Shown here: positions 8,781 through 16,177 of the stretch, piece after piece
How the letters are laid out: each line of letters begins with the position of its first letter
How positions within the stretch are numbered: the first letter of the stretch is position 1
Source: a virus
Direction: 5' to 3' (one strand)
IMG/VR virus record: IMGVR_UViG_3300046777_003055
Coordinates: 1 to 30,365 of that record
DNA length: 30,365 nucleotides
Notes under the pieces: model-generated
What the model was told of the DNA's origin: nothing
Seen by the model: the letters and a program-made list of their open reading frames with translations, nothing else
Databases searched by the model: none
Program-made: the position numbers and the translations under genes

Positions 8781-9341
8781 TCAAGAATCAGCAGAGAGGG
8801 TGAAGCTCGGACCGTTCAGCTCCAGAACAGCGAGACCGCTGCCAGTCGTGGAGGTAAGGAAACGAGCGTTTGCGAGGCGAACAGTTTTGCCCGATGCGAA
8901 AGCATGGGAGAACTGACCAACCTTGCCAGTGCCGCTAGCGGAATACAGCACGCGCACGGGAGATGCGGGAGTAACAGCGCCAGTCACATAAACAGCAACT
9001 GCACCTTCATTGGCCACGTTCATGGCTTGCTGGTTCTTCACGCCAGGACGGCTATTTGCATCCAGAGCGGTTTCATCAACATAGGTGAGGACGTTAACGC
9101 CCAGCACAGTGTCAGAAGCGCCAGAGATGGTAGTAGCAGAATTAGCAACGGTACCAGCAGTGTTGTAAACGACAAGATTGCCGAACGGAACAACAGCGCC
9201 GGTCTCGTTGAGCCGAGTGGTGATAGTGTTGTCGCGGATGTCAGACAGTTGACCTTCCAGCAGTGCATTGTGCTGCAGGCTATAAGCCTGCTGCACGCCA
9301 CCAGCGGAGGCGGTGCCCGAAGCAGAGAAAGTTACGGCCAT
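8781..9341 (-). CDS. Capsid decoration/cement protein (putative)
   Basis: 186 residues, MAVTFSASGTASAGGVQQAY to GPSFTLSADS. The protein is low in charge and rich in Ala, Gly, Ser, Thr and Val. Repeated beta segments such as VPFGNLVVYNTAGTVANSAT and AVAVYVTGAVTPASPVRVLY resemble DUF2190-type cement proteins, which bind the outside of HK97-fold capsids. It sits between the protease/scaffold gene and the capsid gene, the usual slot. A GGAGG site lies inside the end of the upstream gene, 10 nt before the ATG. Confidence 0.75.
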   Translation of the reverse strand: MAVTFSASGTASAGGVQQAYSLQHNALLEGQLSDIRDNTITTRLNETGAVVPFGNLVVYNTAGTVANSATTISGASDTVLGVNVLTYVDETALDANSRPGVKNQQAMNVANEGAVAVYVTGAVTPASPVRVLYSASGTGKVGQFSHAFASGKTVRLANARFLTSTTGSGLAVLELNGPSFTLSADS

Positions 9342-9343
9342 AA

Positions 9344-10537
9344 TTACTTAGCCTCCTTGGAGATGGAAAGGGGCTTCTTCCAAGCATTCTGCAGCATGTC
9401 CATATAGGACGAAGGTGCAGAAACGGGAGAAGCAATGGAAGCCACGGCTTTGCGCAGCTCGTCAGTGGTGGCAGAATCTTTGCGACCCTCAGAAAGGGTG
9501 TCAAACATTGCCTGTACGTAGTCGTCGCTCTTCTCAGAAAGATCAAGCTCGTCGCCACGTACTGCTTTGATGGAATCAACCATCACTTCACGGGCGGTTT
9601 TGCCAGCGAAAGCATAAGCGGCATCAAGAACAGGCTTAGCCTTCTCGATGAGAGCCACACGCTCTTCCACCATGGAATCAAGGTTGATCTCCTTGGCGGC
9701 AGCCAGTTCAGCAGTCAGTTCTTCAACTTGTTCTGCCAGGGCATCAGCACGACCCTCAGCGGAATCACACTTGCCCTTCATTTCCTTTTCCATGGCGTCC
9801 ATTTCTTCCTTCATTTTGGAAGCTTCAGACATCATGGCGTCGTACTTTTTCTTCATGTCCTCGTAGGACATTTTGGCGTCTTCGCGTTCTTTAGTGATCG
9901 CAAGAGCAACGCTCTCCGTCACTTCAAACTCGGCGCCGTCGAAAACGACTTTCGCGCTCATAGTTGTATTTTCCTCAATGGAAAGTAGGGAAGGATCAGC
10001 AGCATCTTGACGATCAAGATGAAGCTTCACTTGCGGGCCAGCGCGGCCCCGACGAACAACGGCGATGTGATTACCAAGGATTTCCTTTTGGATGCCATCG
10101 TAATGCTCACCGCTATCAGTAACGCCAGGCGTAGGATCATAATTAACCCTATAGCCAGCGCTTACCTCACGAGCGTCGCCGCGCATGATACGTTCAATGG
10201 TGTCTCGGTCCGTAATTGTCATTACGGCCTTGACGAAACCATTGTCGTATACCACTTCAGTGCCGCTAAATCCTACTTGGTAGTCTTTAGTATTTTCGGC
10301 ATCGAGAAGGACGGGAGGATGCTCCGAAGTGATTGCCTTGCCCGCAAAGGAAGCAAGACTATCGGGAGACGCCACTTCTGTTTCAGGCCTGTATTCACGA
10401 CGCACTGAACCGTCAGCATCTGTGTAGAGCTGAATGCCAGTGCGAGCAATAGAGGCCCAAGCCCGGAGGTAACCTTCGGGCGTCACCTCATATTTCTCAA
10501 TGGGAGAGAAATCGTAGCGACAAGATGCGGTGCTCAT
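9344..10537 (-). CDS. Capsid maturation protease fused to scaffold (DUF2213-like)
   Basis: 397 residues. Residues about 1-180 match the DUF2213 pattern: FSPIEKYEVTPEGYLRAWA, then ITSEHPPVLLDAE with a probable catalytic His, then REVSAGYRVNYDPT and a GNHIAVVRRGRAG loop. DUF2213 proteins are head maturation proteases. Residues about 215-290 form a long charged coiled coil (MSYEDMKKKYDAMMSEASKM and onward) typical of scaffold domains. An in-frame internal ATG at 9961 with GAGG upstream could give the scaffold part alone (205 residues), like lambda C/Nu3. This is the first gene of the leftward structural operon, 62 bp from the divergent XRE regulator. Confidence 0.83.
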   Translation of the reverse strand: MSTASCRYDFSPIEKYEVTPEGYLRAWASIARTGIQLYTDADGSVRREYRPETEVASPDSLASFAGKAITSEHPPVLLDAENTKDYQVGFSGTEVVYDNGFVKAVMTITDRDTIERIMRGDAREVSAGYRVNYDPTPGVTDSGEHYDGIQKEILGNHIAVVRRGRAGPQVKLHLDRQDAADPSLLSIEENTTMSAKVVFDGAEFEVTESVALAITKEREDAKMSYEDMKKKYDAMMSEASKMKEEMDAMEKEMKGKCDSAEGRADALAEQVEELTAELAAAKEINLDSMVEERVALIEKAKPVLDAAYAFAGKTAREVMVDSIKAVRGDELDLSEKSDDYVQAMFDTLSEGRKDSATTDELRKAVASIASPVSAPSSYMDMLQNAWKKPLSISKEAK

Positions 10538-10551
10538 ATAATCACTTTATC

Positions 10552-10568
10552 AATAAACTTAGTTTATT
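10552..10568. promoter_or_regulatory. Operator-like inverted repeat between regulator and structural operon
   Basis: AATAAACT-T-AGTTTATT is a perfect 8-bp inverted repeat around one base, in the 62-bp divergent gap. It overlaps a consensus TATAAT on the minus strand (10571-10566), the likely -10 of the structural operon. A 4/6 match to TTGACA (TAGTCA) lies 18 bp upstream of that. An XRE-type dimer binding here would control the leftward operon and probably its own gene. Confidence 0.6.
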
Positions 10569-10599
10569 ATAAAAACAACTATTCAGAACTGACTAGAAA

Positions 10600-10884
10600 A
10601 TGATGTTCCTCAAGAAGAGCAATGCCGATGTGCTTAAAATGCCCCATCAGCAAGCTCGTCTTCTCATTGCTTCTCGCATTAAAGAAGCCCGCCTTAACAG
10701 CGGGCTTTCACAGAAGAACGTAGCAGAAGCTTTGCATACAAGTCAGAGTTCTTATTCTCGAATGGAACGCGCTGAGCTCGCTCCTGACTGCGTGCAAATT
10801 CGCACTCTCAGTGGACTCTATGGAATTAGCGTGTTGTGGCTGATGGGCTACCCGTCATTCATTCTCAATGCAAAGCGTGATTAA
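10600..10884 (+). CDS. XRE/Cro-type helix-turn-helix regulator
   Basis: 94 residues. The segment RIKEARLNSGLSQKNVAEAL, followed by HTSQSSYSRMERAELAPD and then LSGLYGISVLWLMGY, is a full XRE HTH_3 domain (residues about 25-85): first helix, a turn with SQ, a recognition helix with SQSSYSRMER, and the closing YGISVLWLMG. The protein binds DNA as a dimer. It is the only plus-strand gene in the structural half and overlaps the 3' end of the convergent gene by 4 bp. A perfect inverted repeat lies just upstream, so autoregulation and control of the structural operon are likely. Confidence 0.88.
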   Translation: MMFLKKSNADVLKMPHQQARLLIASRIKEARLNSGLSQKNVAEALHTSQSSYSRMERAELAPDCVQIRTLSGLYGISVLWLMGYPSFILNAKRD

Positions 10885-11195
10885 TCCTCTTCATCGTCGT
10901 CATCGCCGCGGAGGTCGCGCAACTGATCCTCAATGCCTTCCATGATGTACGACTTCGCCATTGCCTCAATTTCAAAAGTGAGGAATTTGGTTGGATCAAA
11001 ATGAGGATCAGGCCTGTCGTAAACACTCATCACATAGATGTGAGTTTCGTCGAGACGGCCATTCTTGAAGCATTGCTTTTCAACAAGCTCCCAGCGTGAA
11101 GTGTTGCGATGTTCGTTGGCGGAAAGAATGGACAAAGCCTGCATTAGACCAATGCCTTCATCCTCCTGCTCGATAACGCGCACGTATTCGCTCAT
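10881..11195 (-). CDS. Hypothetical acidic protein
   Basis: 104 residues, MSEYVRVIEQEDEGIGLMQA to RGDDDDEED. The centre (SRWELVEKQCFKNGRLDETHIYVMSVYDRPDP) looks beta-rich, followed by a helix and a strongly acidic tail. It overlaps the upstream frame in an ATGA arrangement, so it is translationally coupled to the predicted frameshift protein. No family was recognised. The acidic tail could be DNA-mimicking or protein-binding, which is speculation. Confidence 0.6.
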   Translation of the reverse strand: MSEYVRVIEQEDEGIGLMQALSILSANEHRNTSRWELVEKQCFKNGRLDETHIYVMSVYDRPDPHFDPTKFLTFEIEAMAKSYIMEGIEDQLRDLRGDDDDEED

Positions 11196-11545
11196 TGATC
11201 TTTGTTTCGACTTTCTACCATCTTAATGATGCGATTTGCCCATGCCCTCCCGGCATCGCCTCCCCATAAAAGCCAAGCAATATATCCAGCATCATTCTCT
11301 CCTCCGCTTTTGTTCTTTTCGTGGCGAGAAAAGAATGCAGACATGCGCTTGATGGTGGCATAGCTAATTTTGCTGCCGCCAGCAAGATCGCCAGCTCTTG
11401 CCACGCCACTACCAATGCCTTGCTTCCCCGCTTCCTGCGTCGTCAAGCCGCCTTTGCCGTGTTTCTTGCGCAGCTCTAAGCCACGACGAGCAGCGCTCCT
11501 TACGGCAGCAGGAGGGGAGAAGCTTTCAGCGTCTCCCCTCAGTGC
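11192..11545 (-). CDS. -1 frame extension with phage AARRGLEL domain
   Basis: The frame is open from 11545 and reads ALRGDAESFSPPAAVRSAAR, then RGLELRKKHGKGG, and ends with AGYIAWLLWGGDAGRAWANRIIKMVE. This domain recurs in phage and cyanophage proteins, where SPPAAVRSAARRGLELR and a GDAGRAWA helix flank a region like ATIKRMSAFFSRHEKN. The only local start codon is a TTG at 11446, in the middle of the domain, and no ATG lies upstream in frame. Translation by -1 frameshift from the preceding DUF6496-like gene explains the whole domain (117 added residues). The biochemical role is unknown. Confidence 0.72.
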   Translation of the reverse strand, partial: ALRGDAESFSPPAAVRSAARRGLELRKKHGKGGLTTQEAGKQGIGSGVARAGDLAGGSKISYATIKRMSAFFSRHEKNKSGGENDAGYIAWLLWGGDAGRAWANRIIKMVESRNKDQ

Positions 11546-11551
11546 TTTTTT
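11512..11551 (-). promoter_or_regulatory. Candidate programmed -1 frameshift signal (DUF6496-like gene)
   Basis: On the minus strand GG[A AAA AAG] CAC TGA places the very efficient heptamer AAAAAAG (11551-11545) in register, one codon before the stop. Four nt later a perfect 9-bp stem GAGGGGAGA (11540-11532) pairs with TCTCCCCTC (11520-11512). Three further inner base pairs (GCT/AGC) follow across a single C-T mismatch. The -1 frame opens directly into a recognisable domain that has no start of its own. Confidence 0.75.
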
Positions 11552-11817
11552 CCGCAGCTCCCATCCATTTCTTCTTCTTCCTCTTCTTCTCCGGCAAGCT
11601 CCTTGAAGAAGCCCATATAGTATTCGTCGCTCATATCCTTCTTGGGCTTGCGAGACATGCCGGCTTCCGACAGGGCAATTGCCAGCGCTTGTTTCGGGCT
11701 CTTCACTGGTTCGCCACTGCTGCTCTTAAGCTTGCCGCCCTTAAATTCACGCATTACTTTGGCAATTTTTGCCTGCTTTTCTTTCTTGGTCATGGCCCAA
11801 ACGCTTTTCTTAAGCAT
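11539..11817 (-). CDS. DUF6496-like small basic protein
   Basis: 92 residues from the ATG at 11817, whose upstream base overlaps the end of the DUF4422-like gene. The core MTKKEKQAKIAKVMREFKGG, then KLKSSSGEPVKSPKQALAIALSEAG, matches the small DUF6496 motif found in many phages. It is followed by an acidic run of seven Glu. The last codons carry a slippery heptamer and a downstream hairpin, predicting a fusion of about 208 residues (91 zero-frame plus 117). The function is unknown. The lysine-rich core suggests nucleic acid contact. Confidence 0.75.
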   Translation of the reverse strand: MLKKSVWAMTKKEKQAKIAKVMREFKGGKLKSSSGEPVKSPKQALAIALSEAGMSRKPKKDMSDEYYMGFFKELAGEEEEEEEMDGSCGKKH

Positions 11818-11819
11818 AA

Positions 11820-12536
11820 TCAATGGATGAATCCTATAGGAGCGGTGGCGATATTCATGCCAGGGAAAAGTTTGTCACGATACAAAACCATGCCAGTAAT
11901 GAGGCGTTCGGCAATAAAAGCCAGCGCCCGCTTGTCATAGCCTCCAATGCGAAGAAACTGTTCTTCATGCTTGTGCCAAATGGGCGCCAATGCTACAAAT
12001 AGCGCGCTCATGAACTGCTTGTACTGAACATTGCTTCCTCTCGCCATGTTGCAGCCGATAAAGCTATTCTGCTTCCAAATGGCATCAATTTCTTCCCTTG
12101 AAAAAATCCAGCTTCCTGAATCCGCAATTTCCCTAGTGATTGCAGGAGCATCAAAAGCGGAGTGCCCACCATAGAACTGCTGCTCCAGCGTGCAGTTGAA
12201 CAATGCGGGCTCTGGAAAATACAGCGTATTTTCGTCATACCATTGATCATTTGGCTCCAGCCAATTGCGCCTGTATTGCGCATTGCCAATGTTCTTTTCG
12301 TTTGCATTAAGAATCATCCAAGAAATACAGGACAATTCTCCCCATCGGCTATTGCGAGTAGAAAGAGAGGCATTCTCATCGTCAAACACATAACCTTGCG
12401 CACGGAGCGTTTCACGCTCCTCGCTAGACAAAACATGCGCTCCTCCCATAATGGGAACGATGCGAGAGCGGGCTTCATACCTCACTTTCTCGCCAGGAAT
12501 GCACACGGCATAAATGGTGCAGTCAGACGGTTGCAT
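11820..12536 (-). CDS. DUF4422-like glycosyltransferase
   Basis: 238 residues. The layout fits DUF4422 enzymes, which usually have an ELTGLYWIWKN-like helix, an IGLVHYRRYF-like strand and an H-x-x-Y-Y region. Here these read GELSCISWMILNANEKNIGN, AQYRRNWLEPNDQW and LEQQFYGGHSAFDAP. The C-terminal part contains an ERLITGMVLY helix as in that family. DUF4422 proteins are predicted glycosyltransferases of capsule and LPS loci. The gene overlaps the upstream GT32-like gene by 14 bases, so the two are co-expressed. The acceptor sugar cannot be told. Confidence 0.68.
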   Translation of the reverse strand: MQPSDCTIYAVCIPGEKVRYEARSRIVPIMGGAHVLSSEERETLRAQGYVFDDENASLSTRNSRWGELSCISWMILNANEKNIGNAQYRRNWLEPNDQWYDENTLYFPEPALFNCTLEQQFYGGHSAFDAPAITREIADSGSWIFSREEIDAIWKQNSFIGCNMARGSNVQYKQFMSALFVALAPIWHKHEEQFLRIGGYDKRALAFIAERLITGMVLYRDKLFPGMNIATAPIGFIH

Positions 12537-13239
12537 AGACTTTCCTCGCAGACCACAGCTCGTTGTAATTGTTCACGCCTTTGGCGCCAAGACCAGTAAG
12601 GTCGCCGCCTCCCGCAGGCTTACTCCAAGCCATGATCGTGCCATCAGGAAGCACGAATGCTCGATTCTTCTGTCCATGCGTCGGCGTCAGTTCAAGATAA
12701 TCGCCGTAGATGAAATTGGCTTGGCTTCCATTCGCAGCAAGCGCCTTGCCTAAAAGCGTGGGACCAGTGGGGCACAATGGCGTGATGCCATAGTATTGCG
12801 TTTTGCAATTTTCCACAATCATGTCAATGGCAGCTTGCAGCGCTGCATTGTCTGGCTTGGAATAGAGCACAGTTGTGGCACAGGCCCAGCTTGTATAGCT
12901 AAAGCGTTGAATATCACGAAAAGCCAAGAATTCAATGCGATCACCAAGGTCCACTGCATTGAAGGCTCTCACGCCAATATCAAAATACCAGCCTCCGAGT
13001 TTATTCAATAAGCAGAATCGACCAAGATCTGCCTTGTAAGAGAATGGCGACAGACAATCATATGCCCACACCACTTCTTCTTCATAGTTCTCGGCAATAA
13101 AGGAACGAAGCGTATCGCTGTTGTAAATAACATGCTCAGCATCGGGAAAGCATGCGTCAATGGTTCCCGTGGCATGCTTGAGAAATGGACTCAGCTCTTC
13201 TGCTGGGTCAGTAGAAAGAAAGATTTGTGAAATTTGCAT
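12523..13239 (-). CDS. GT32/Och1-like glycosyltransferase
   Basis: 238 residues from ATG 13239, preferred over a TTG at 13248. The core SYKADLGRFCLLNKLGGWYF, then DIGV, matches the sugar-binding DXD region of Gly_transf_sug (GT32) enzymes, which reads D-x-x-R-x-x-x-L-x-x-x-GG-x-Y-x-D-x-D. Here the second Asp of the DXD is Gly (D87-I-G89), which may alter metal binding. A later segment YYGITPLCPTGPTLL matches the TGP loop of the family. It follows the GT-B gene by a few bases. It probably transfers a hexose in surface-glycan or virion-glycan synthesis. Confidence 0.75.
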   Translation of the reverse strand: MQISQIFLSTDPAEELSPFLKHATGTIDACFPDAEHVIYNSDTLRSFIAENYEEEVVWAYDCLSPFSYKADLGRFCLLNKLGGWYFDIGVRAFNAVDLGDRIEFLAFRDIQRFSYTSWACATTVLYSKPDNAALQAAIDMIVENCKTQYYGITPLCPTGPTLLGKALAANGSQANFIYGDYLELTPTHGQKNRAFVLPDGTIMAWSKPAGGGDLTGLGAKGVNNYNELWSARKVYATV

Positions 13240-13244
13240 GGCAA

Positions 13245-14468
13245 TCAAACAATCTTGGCGGGAGTACCAAAGCCCTTAAATTCAGGCTCTGCAGGCTTGG
13301 CAGCAAGCGTTTCATTCACTGCATCTTTAAGCTGCTGCTGAATGTAGGGCCACGTAAACGGCTCCTCATGGAGACGCTTATAGCACCATTGTCCATGCTG
13401 CTTCAGAATGTCGCGGTTCTCGTAATAGTAAGTGAGAATATTTGCAGCGCATTCAGGATCTGGAAGCAAGCGCTCCAAGCCGTAGTTCCTATCAGTTTCG
13501 CTGGCATTGCATTCAATGCGAGGCATCTCATCAAAGATTTCAGCCAAGCTTGTATGGTTTGGAACCACTTGTGCCACGCCAGTCGAGCCATGCTCCGAAT
13601 TGACCAGGCCCCATCCTTCGCCAATGCAAGTATTGATGCCAATATCAGCAGCGTTATACACTTGGTTCAACTGTTCAATAGGAAGACAGTTATCCACTGA
13701 ATAGTGCGGACTTGTCAAGATGAGCTTGCTTGTTGGGTCAAACCCTTCATCACGCGCCACACGCTTAAAGAGCGGCACTAATTCCCATCCCAAGTCTTTG
13801 CTGCCCATATTGAGCCATAGACGAGCGTCATCTTTGTCTTTGGCAAATTTGATGAACGCTTTAATTGTCAAATCAATGCGCTTACGCGGTTGATTTCTAT
13901 TGCCATTGAACACGACGAACACATCATCTGGCACACCAAGCTTTTTGCGACATTCTTCCTTGTCCATTGGGAAGAACTTTGTGAAATCAGTGCCATGCCC
14001 AATAATGCGCACGGGCTTTGTGTAGCCCATTAGCTCAAGCTCTTTCTTGGCAAACTCCGTGTAAGTGGCAAGTCCGTCCCATTCCATCATGGGCTTAGCC
14101 AAGTCTGGGAACAAGCCGTAAGAATCAATGGGAGTGTAGACAAACCATTTGAAGCCAAACTGCTCCTTCAACGGCTTCGCCTTTTCCCATAGTTGCAAGG
14201 CAATCCAAATGTCATTGGTCACCCATACAAGATCTGGCTTGAATGCTTGGATGACGCCTGCAATGCGATGGGAGCCAAACGGATCATTGCCATGCAGCAT
14301 GGCGGGGTAAACCGTATAGTTCTTCGCTTCTGGATGGGGGTCGCCGTGGAAGTTTACGGCTAATACAGCCACTTCATGCTCTTCTGCTAATGCAGGAAGC
14401 AAATATTGCGCCACTCGTCCAAAGCCTGTCTCTACAAAGGCATCGCCACAATACAGAATGCGGGCCAT
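13245..14468 (-). CDS. GT-B family glycosyltransferase (GT4-like)
   Basis: 407 residues. The N-terminal Rossmann domain starts MARILYCGDAFVETGFGRVA, whose glycine loop binds the acceptor or donor. The second domain begins near residue 184 with VFVVFNGNRNQPRKRIDLTI (donor phosphate site) and carries GEGWGLVNSEHGSTG at 283-297, the E-x7-E-type nucleotide-sugar signature of GT4 enzymes. Length and order match a full retaining GT-B enzyme. GGGGAG lies just before the ATG. The first gene of the leftward part of the sugar cassette, it diverges from the plus-strand pair at 14529. Confidence 0.88.
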   Translation of the reverse strand: MARILYCGDAFVETGFGRVAQYLLPALAEEHEVAVLAVNFHGDPHPEAKNYTVYPAMLHGNDPFGSHRIAGVIQAFKPDLVWVTNDIWIALQLWEKAKPLKEQFGFKWFVYTPIDSYGLFPDLAKPMMEWDGLATYTEFAKKELELMGYTKPVRIIGHGTDFTKFFPMDKEECRKKLGVPDDVFVVFNGNRNQPRKRIDLTIKAFIKFAKDKDDARLWLNMGSKDLGWELVPLFKRVARDEGFDPTSKLILTSPHYSVDNCLPIEQLNQVYNAADIGINTCIGEGWGLVNSEHGSTGVAQVVPNHTSLAEIFDEMPRIECNASETDRNYGLERLLPDPECAANILTYYYENRDILKQHGQWCYKRLHEEPFTWPYIQQQLKDAVNETLAAKPAEPEFKGFGTPAKIV

Positions 14469-14504
14469 AATCTCCCCTGAATCTTCGTCATCTTAAGGGG
14501 CTTT

Positions 14505-14525
14505 TATACTGATGGCAAAAGGAGG
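14505..14525 (+). promoter_or_regulatory. Putative -10 element and strong ribosome-binding site of the divergent sugar genes
   Basis: TATACT (14505-14510) matches a -10 element, without a convincing -35 upstream. AGGAGG (14520-14525) lies 3 nt before the ATG at 14529. The 60-bp gap separates the GT-B gene (minus) from the plus-strand pair, so both directions must start here. The -10 call is tentative and the ribosome-binding site is clear. Confidence 0.45.
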
Positions 14526-14528
14526 CAA

Positions 14529-15224
14529 ATGACATTACCACTTGGTTCAATACGCTTTTGCATTAGTACGTGCAAGAAATTTGCCCCGCATACAATTCCC
14601 GTTATCATTCCCAGTTTGTTTGCTGCTGGCATCAAGCAAGAGGAAATTTTAATCGTCAATGGCGGTCAAACTGTTCGCGCCAATACAAGCTACAAAGGCG
14701 TGCCGATGCTGCTGACGCAGCAGAATTCCTTTGAATACACGCCGCTCATTGAAATTGTGGAGCATTCAATGGAAAGCGAATATTGGTTTCTCCTTCATGA
14801 CACTTGCATTGCAGGTCCTCTCTTTAAGGTGCTGACCTATGAGTCTCCTGTGGAGGCCCCAGAGAAGGTGGCAATGAAACAAACGCCTTCGATGAGCATT
14901 GGTCTTTATCGCCACGACTATCTCATGGCTCACAAGGAGCGCTTGATGGCTATCAAGAACTTGGACAGCTCTCCTGAGGCGTTGCAGCGCTGGAAGCAGT
15001 GGGGCGTGCCAAACGAGGACTACATGCTCTGGAAGCTCCAGGACGTGCCTTGTCATATTTATCATCCAGACAAGCACGGCCCTGATGAATGGAACTATCA
15101 AGGGCACGCCGATCCATATGGCACTGGCATGCAGCGCCGCATCGAATACTTCCCGCAACTGCACCTCGCTAAAGCCAAAAGCAACTGGCAAGGCGTTCAA
15201 CCCCACCTTTGCATTGACATCTAA
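14529..15224 (+). CDS. Glycosyltransferase-like protein of unknown family
   Basis: 231 residues. The start contains KKFAPHTIPVIIPSLFAAGI followed by EEILIVNGG, a beta-alpha-beta opening like GT-A enzymes. EYWFLLHDTCIAGP (residues about 83-96) resembles the strand that ends in a metal-binding D-x-D, here H-D-T. The C-terminal part is rich in aromatic residues and His (CHIYHPDKHGPDEWNYQGHA). The gene overlaps the FAD-oxidoreductase gene by one base (TAATG), so they are co-translated. Its place in the sugar cassette supports a transferase role, but the family was not identified. Confidence 0.55.
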   Translation: MTLPLGSIRFCISTCKKFAPHTIPVIIPSLFAAGIKQEEILIVNGGQTVRANTSYKGVPMLLTQQNSFEYTPLIEIVEHSMESEYWFLLHDTCIAGPLFKVLTYESPVEAPEKVAMKQTPSMSIGLYRHDYLMAHKERLMAIKNLDSSPEALQRWKQWGVPNEDYMLWKLQDVPCHIYHPDKHGPDEWNYQGHADPYGTGMQRRIEYFPQLHLAKAKSNWQGVQPHLCIDI

Positions 15225-16177
15225 TGAAGCGTTTAGCAATTATTGGCGGAGGCTGGGTGGGATGTCATTTGGCAATGGCATTCCGCGATGAGATGGAAGT
15301 GACGCTGTATGAAAAGAATCATACGCTCATTTCAGAAACTTCTTTTATTAATCAAAACCGTTTGCACTATGGCTACCACTATGCCAGAAATGCTGCAACT
15401 CGCCGCCTGTGCGCCACTACTTTTGTGCGCTTCATGGAGGATTATGGCGATCTCGTTCATGACGTAGAGAATAATTACTACGCAGTGTCGGAAGATGAAA
15501 GTCTTCTTGACGCTGAAACTATTTCCATTATTTTCGGGAATGGTCCGCATGCTCAGTTAGATCCACGAGCTTTTAACCACACATCGCTTTTGCTGGCCAC
15601 TCCCGAAAAGCGCATTGATGCCATTGGGGCAAGCCTGTATTTTCAACGGCGCCTAGAACCACTGGTTAAAAAGGAAAAGATTCAACAATGCAATCTGCAA
15701 GCATTGAAGCAAGATTACGATTTTGTTTTCGACTGCACCAACAATGCTCTCCTAGATCCATTGCCCTCTCATTTCTTTGAAGCAGTGGCAATGTTTATTT
15801 ACCGCCCCAAGACTCCTCTTTCGTTCGGCGCCCTCACCTATATAGATGGAGAACTGTTTTCCATCTATCCATACAACGACAAATGCTTCTCGTTGAGTCA
15901 CGTAAGGCATGGCGTCATGAGCGATAACTCGCTCGACAATGCGGACGATGCAAGGCAATTAATTGAGCAACACGTGGAACGTTATTGGCCAGACTTTGCT
16001 GATAGCTTTGATTATCTATTCCCCACTCTTTCAATTAAAGCGAAGACAAAAGACTGCAGCGCTAATCGCACGCCATTGATGCGTCAAGACGAAAATCTAT
16101 TCTCTTTCTTCACGGGCAAGATTCAAGGCATCTATGCCATTGAAAGCATGGCTAGACAAATTATTGCTCAGCCATAA
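15224..16177 (+). CDS. FAD-dependent oxidoreductase (DAO / mutase-like)
   Basis: 317 residues. The N-terminus KRLAIIGGGWVGCHLAMAFR is a dinucleotide-binding beta-alpha-beta with GGGWVG at 8-13, and an acidic residue ends strand 2 (VTLYEKN). A basic/aromatic segment NRLHYGYHYARN follows, as in DAO-type flavoproteins. The C-terminal FFTGKIQGIYAIESMARQII resembles the second FAD contact. It may oxidise or isomerise a sugar nucleotide, since UDP-galactopyranose mutase has a similar fold, or an amine. The gene converges on the isomerase gene with a 10-bp tail overlap. Confidence 0.68.
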   Translation: MKRLAIIGGGWVGCHLAMAFRDEMEVTLYEKNHTLISETSFINQNRLHYGYHYARNAATRRLCATTFVRFMEDYGDLVHDVENNYYAVSEDESLLDAETISIIFGNGPHAQLDPRAFNHTSLLLATPEKRIDAIGASLYFQRRLEPLVKKEKIQQCNLQALKQDYDFVFDCTNNALLDPLPSHFFEAVAMFIYRPKTPLSFGALTYIDGELFSIYPYNDKCFSLSHVRHGVMSDNSLDNADDARQLIEQHVERYWPDFADSFDYLFPTLSIKAKTKDCSANRTPLMRQDENLFSFFTGKIQGIYAIESMARQIIAQP

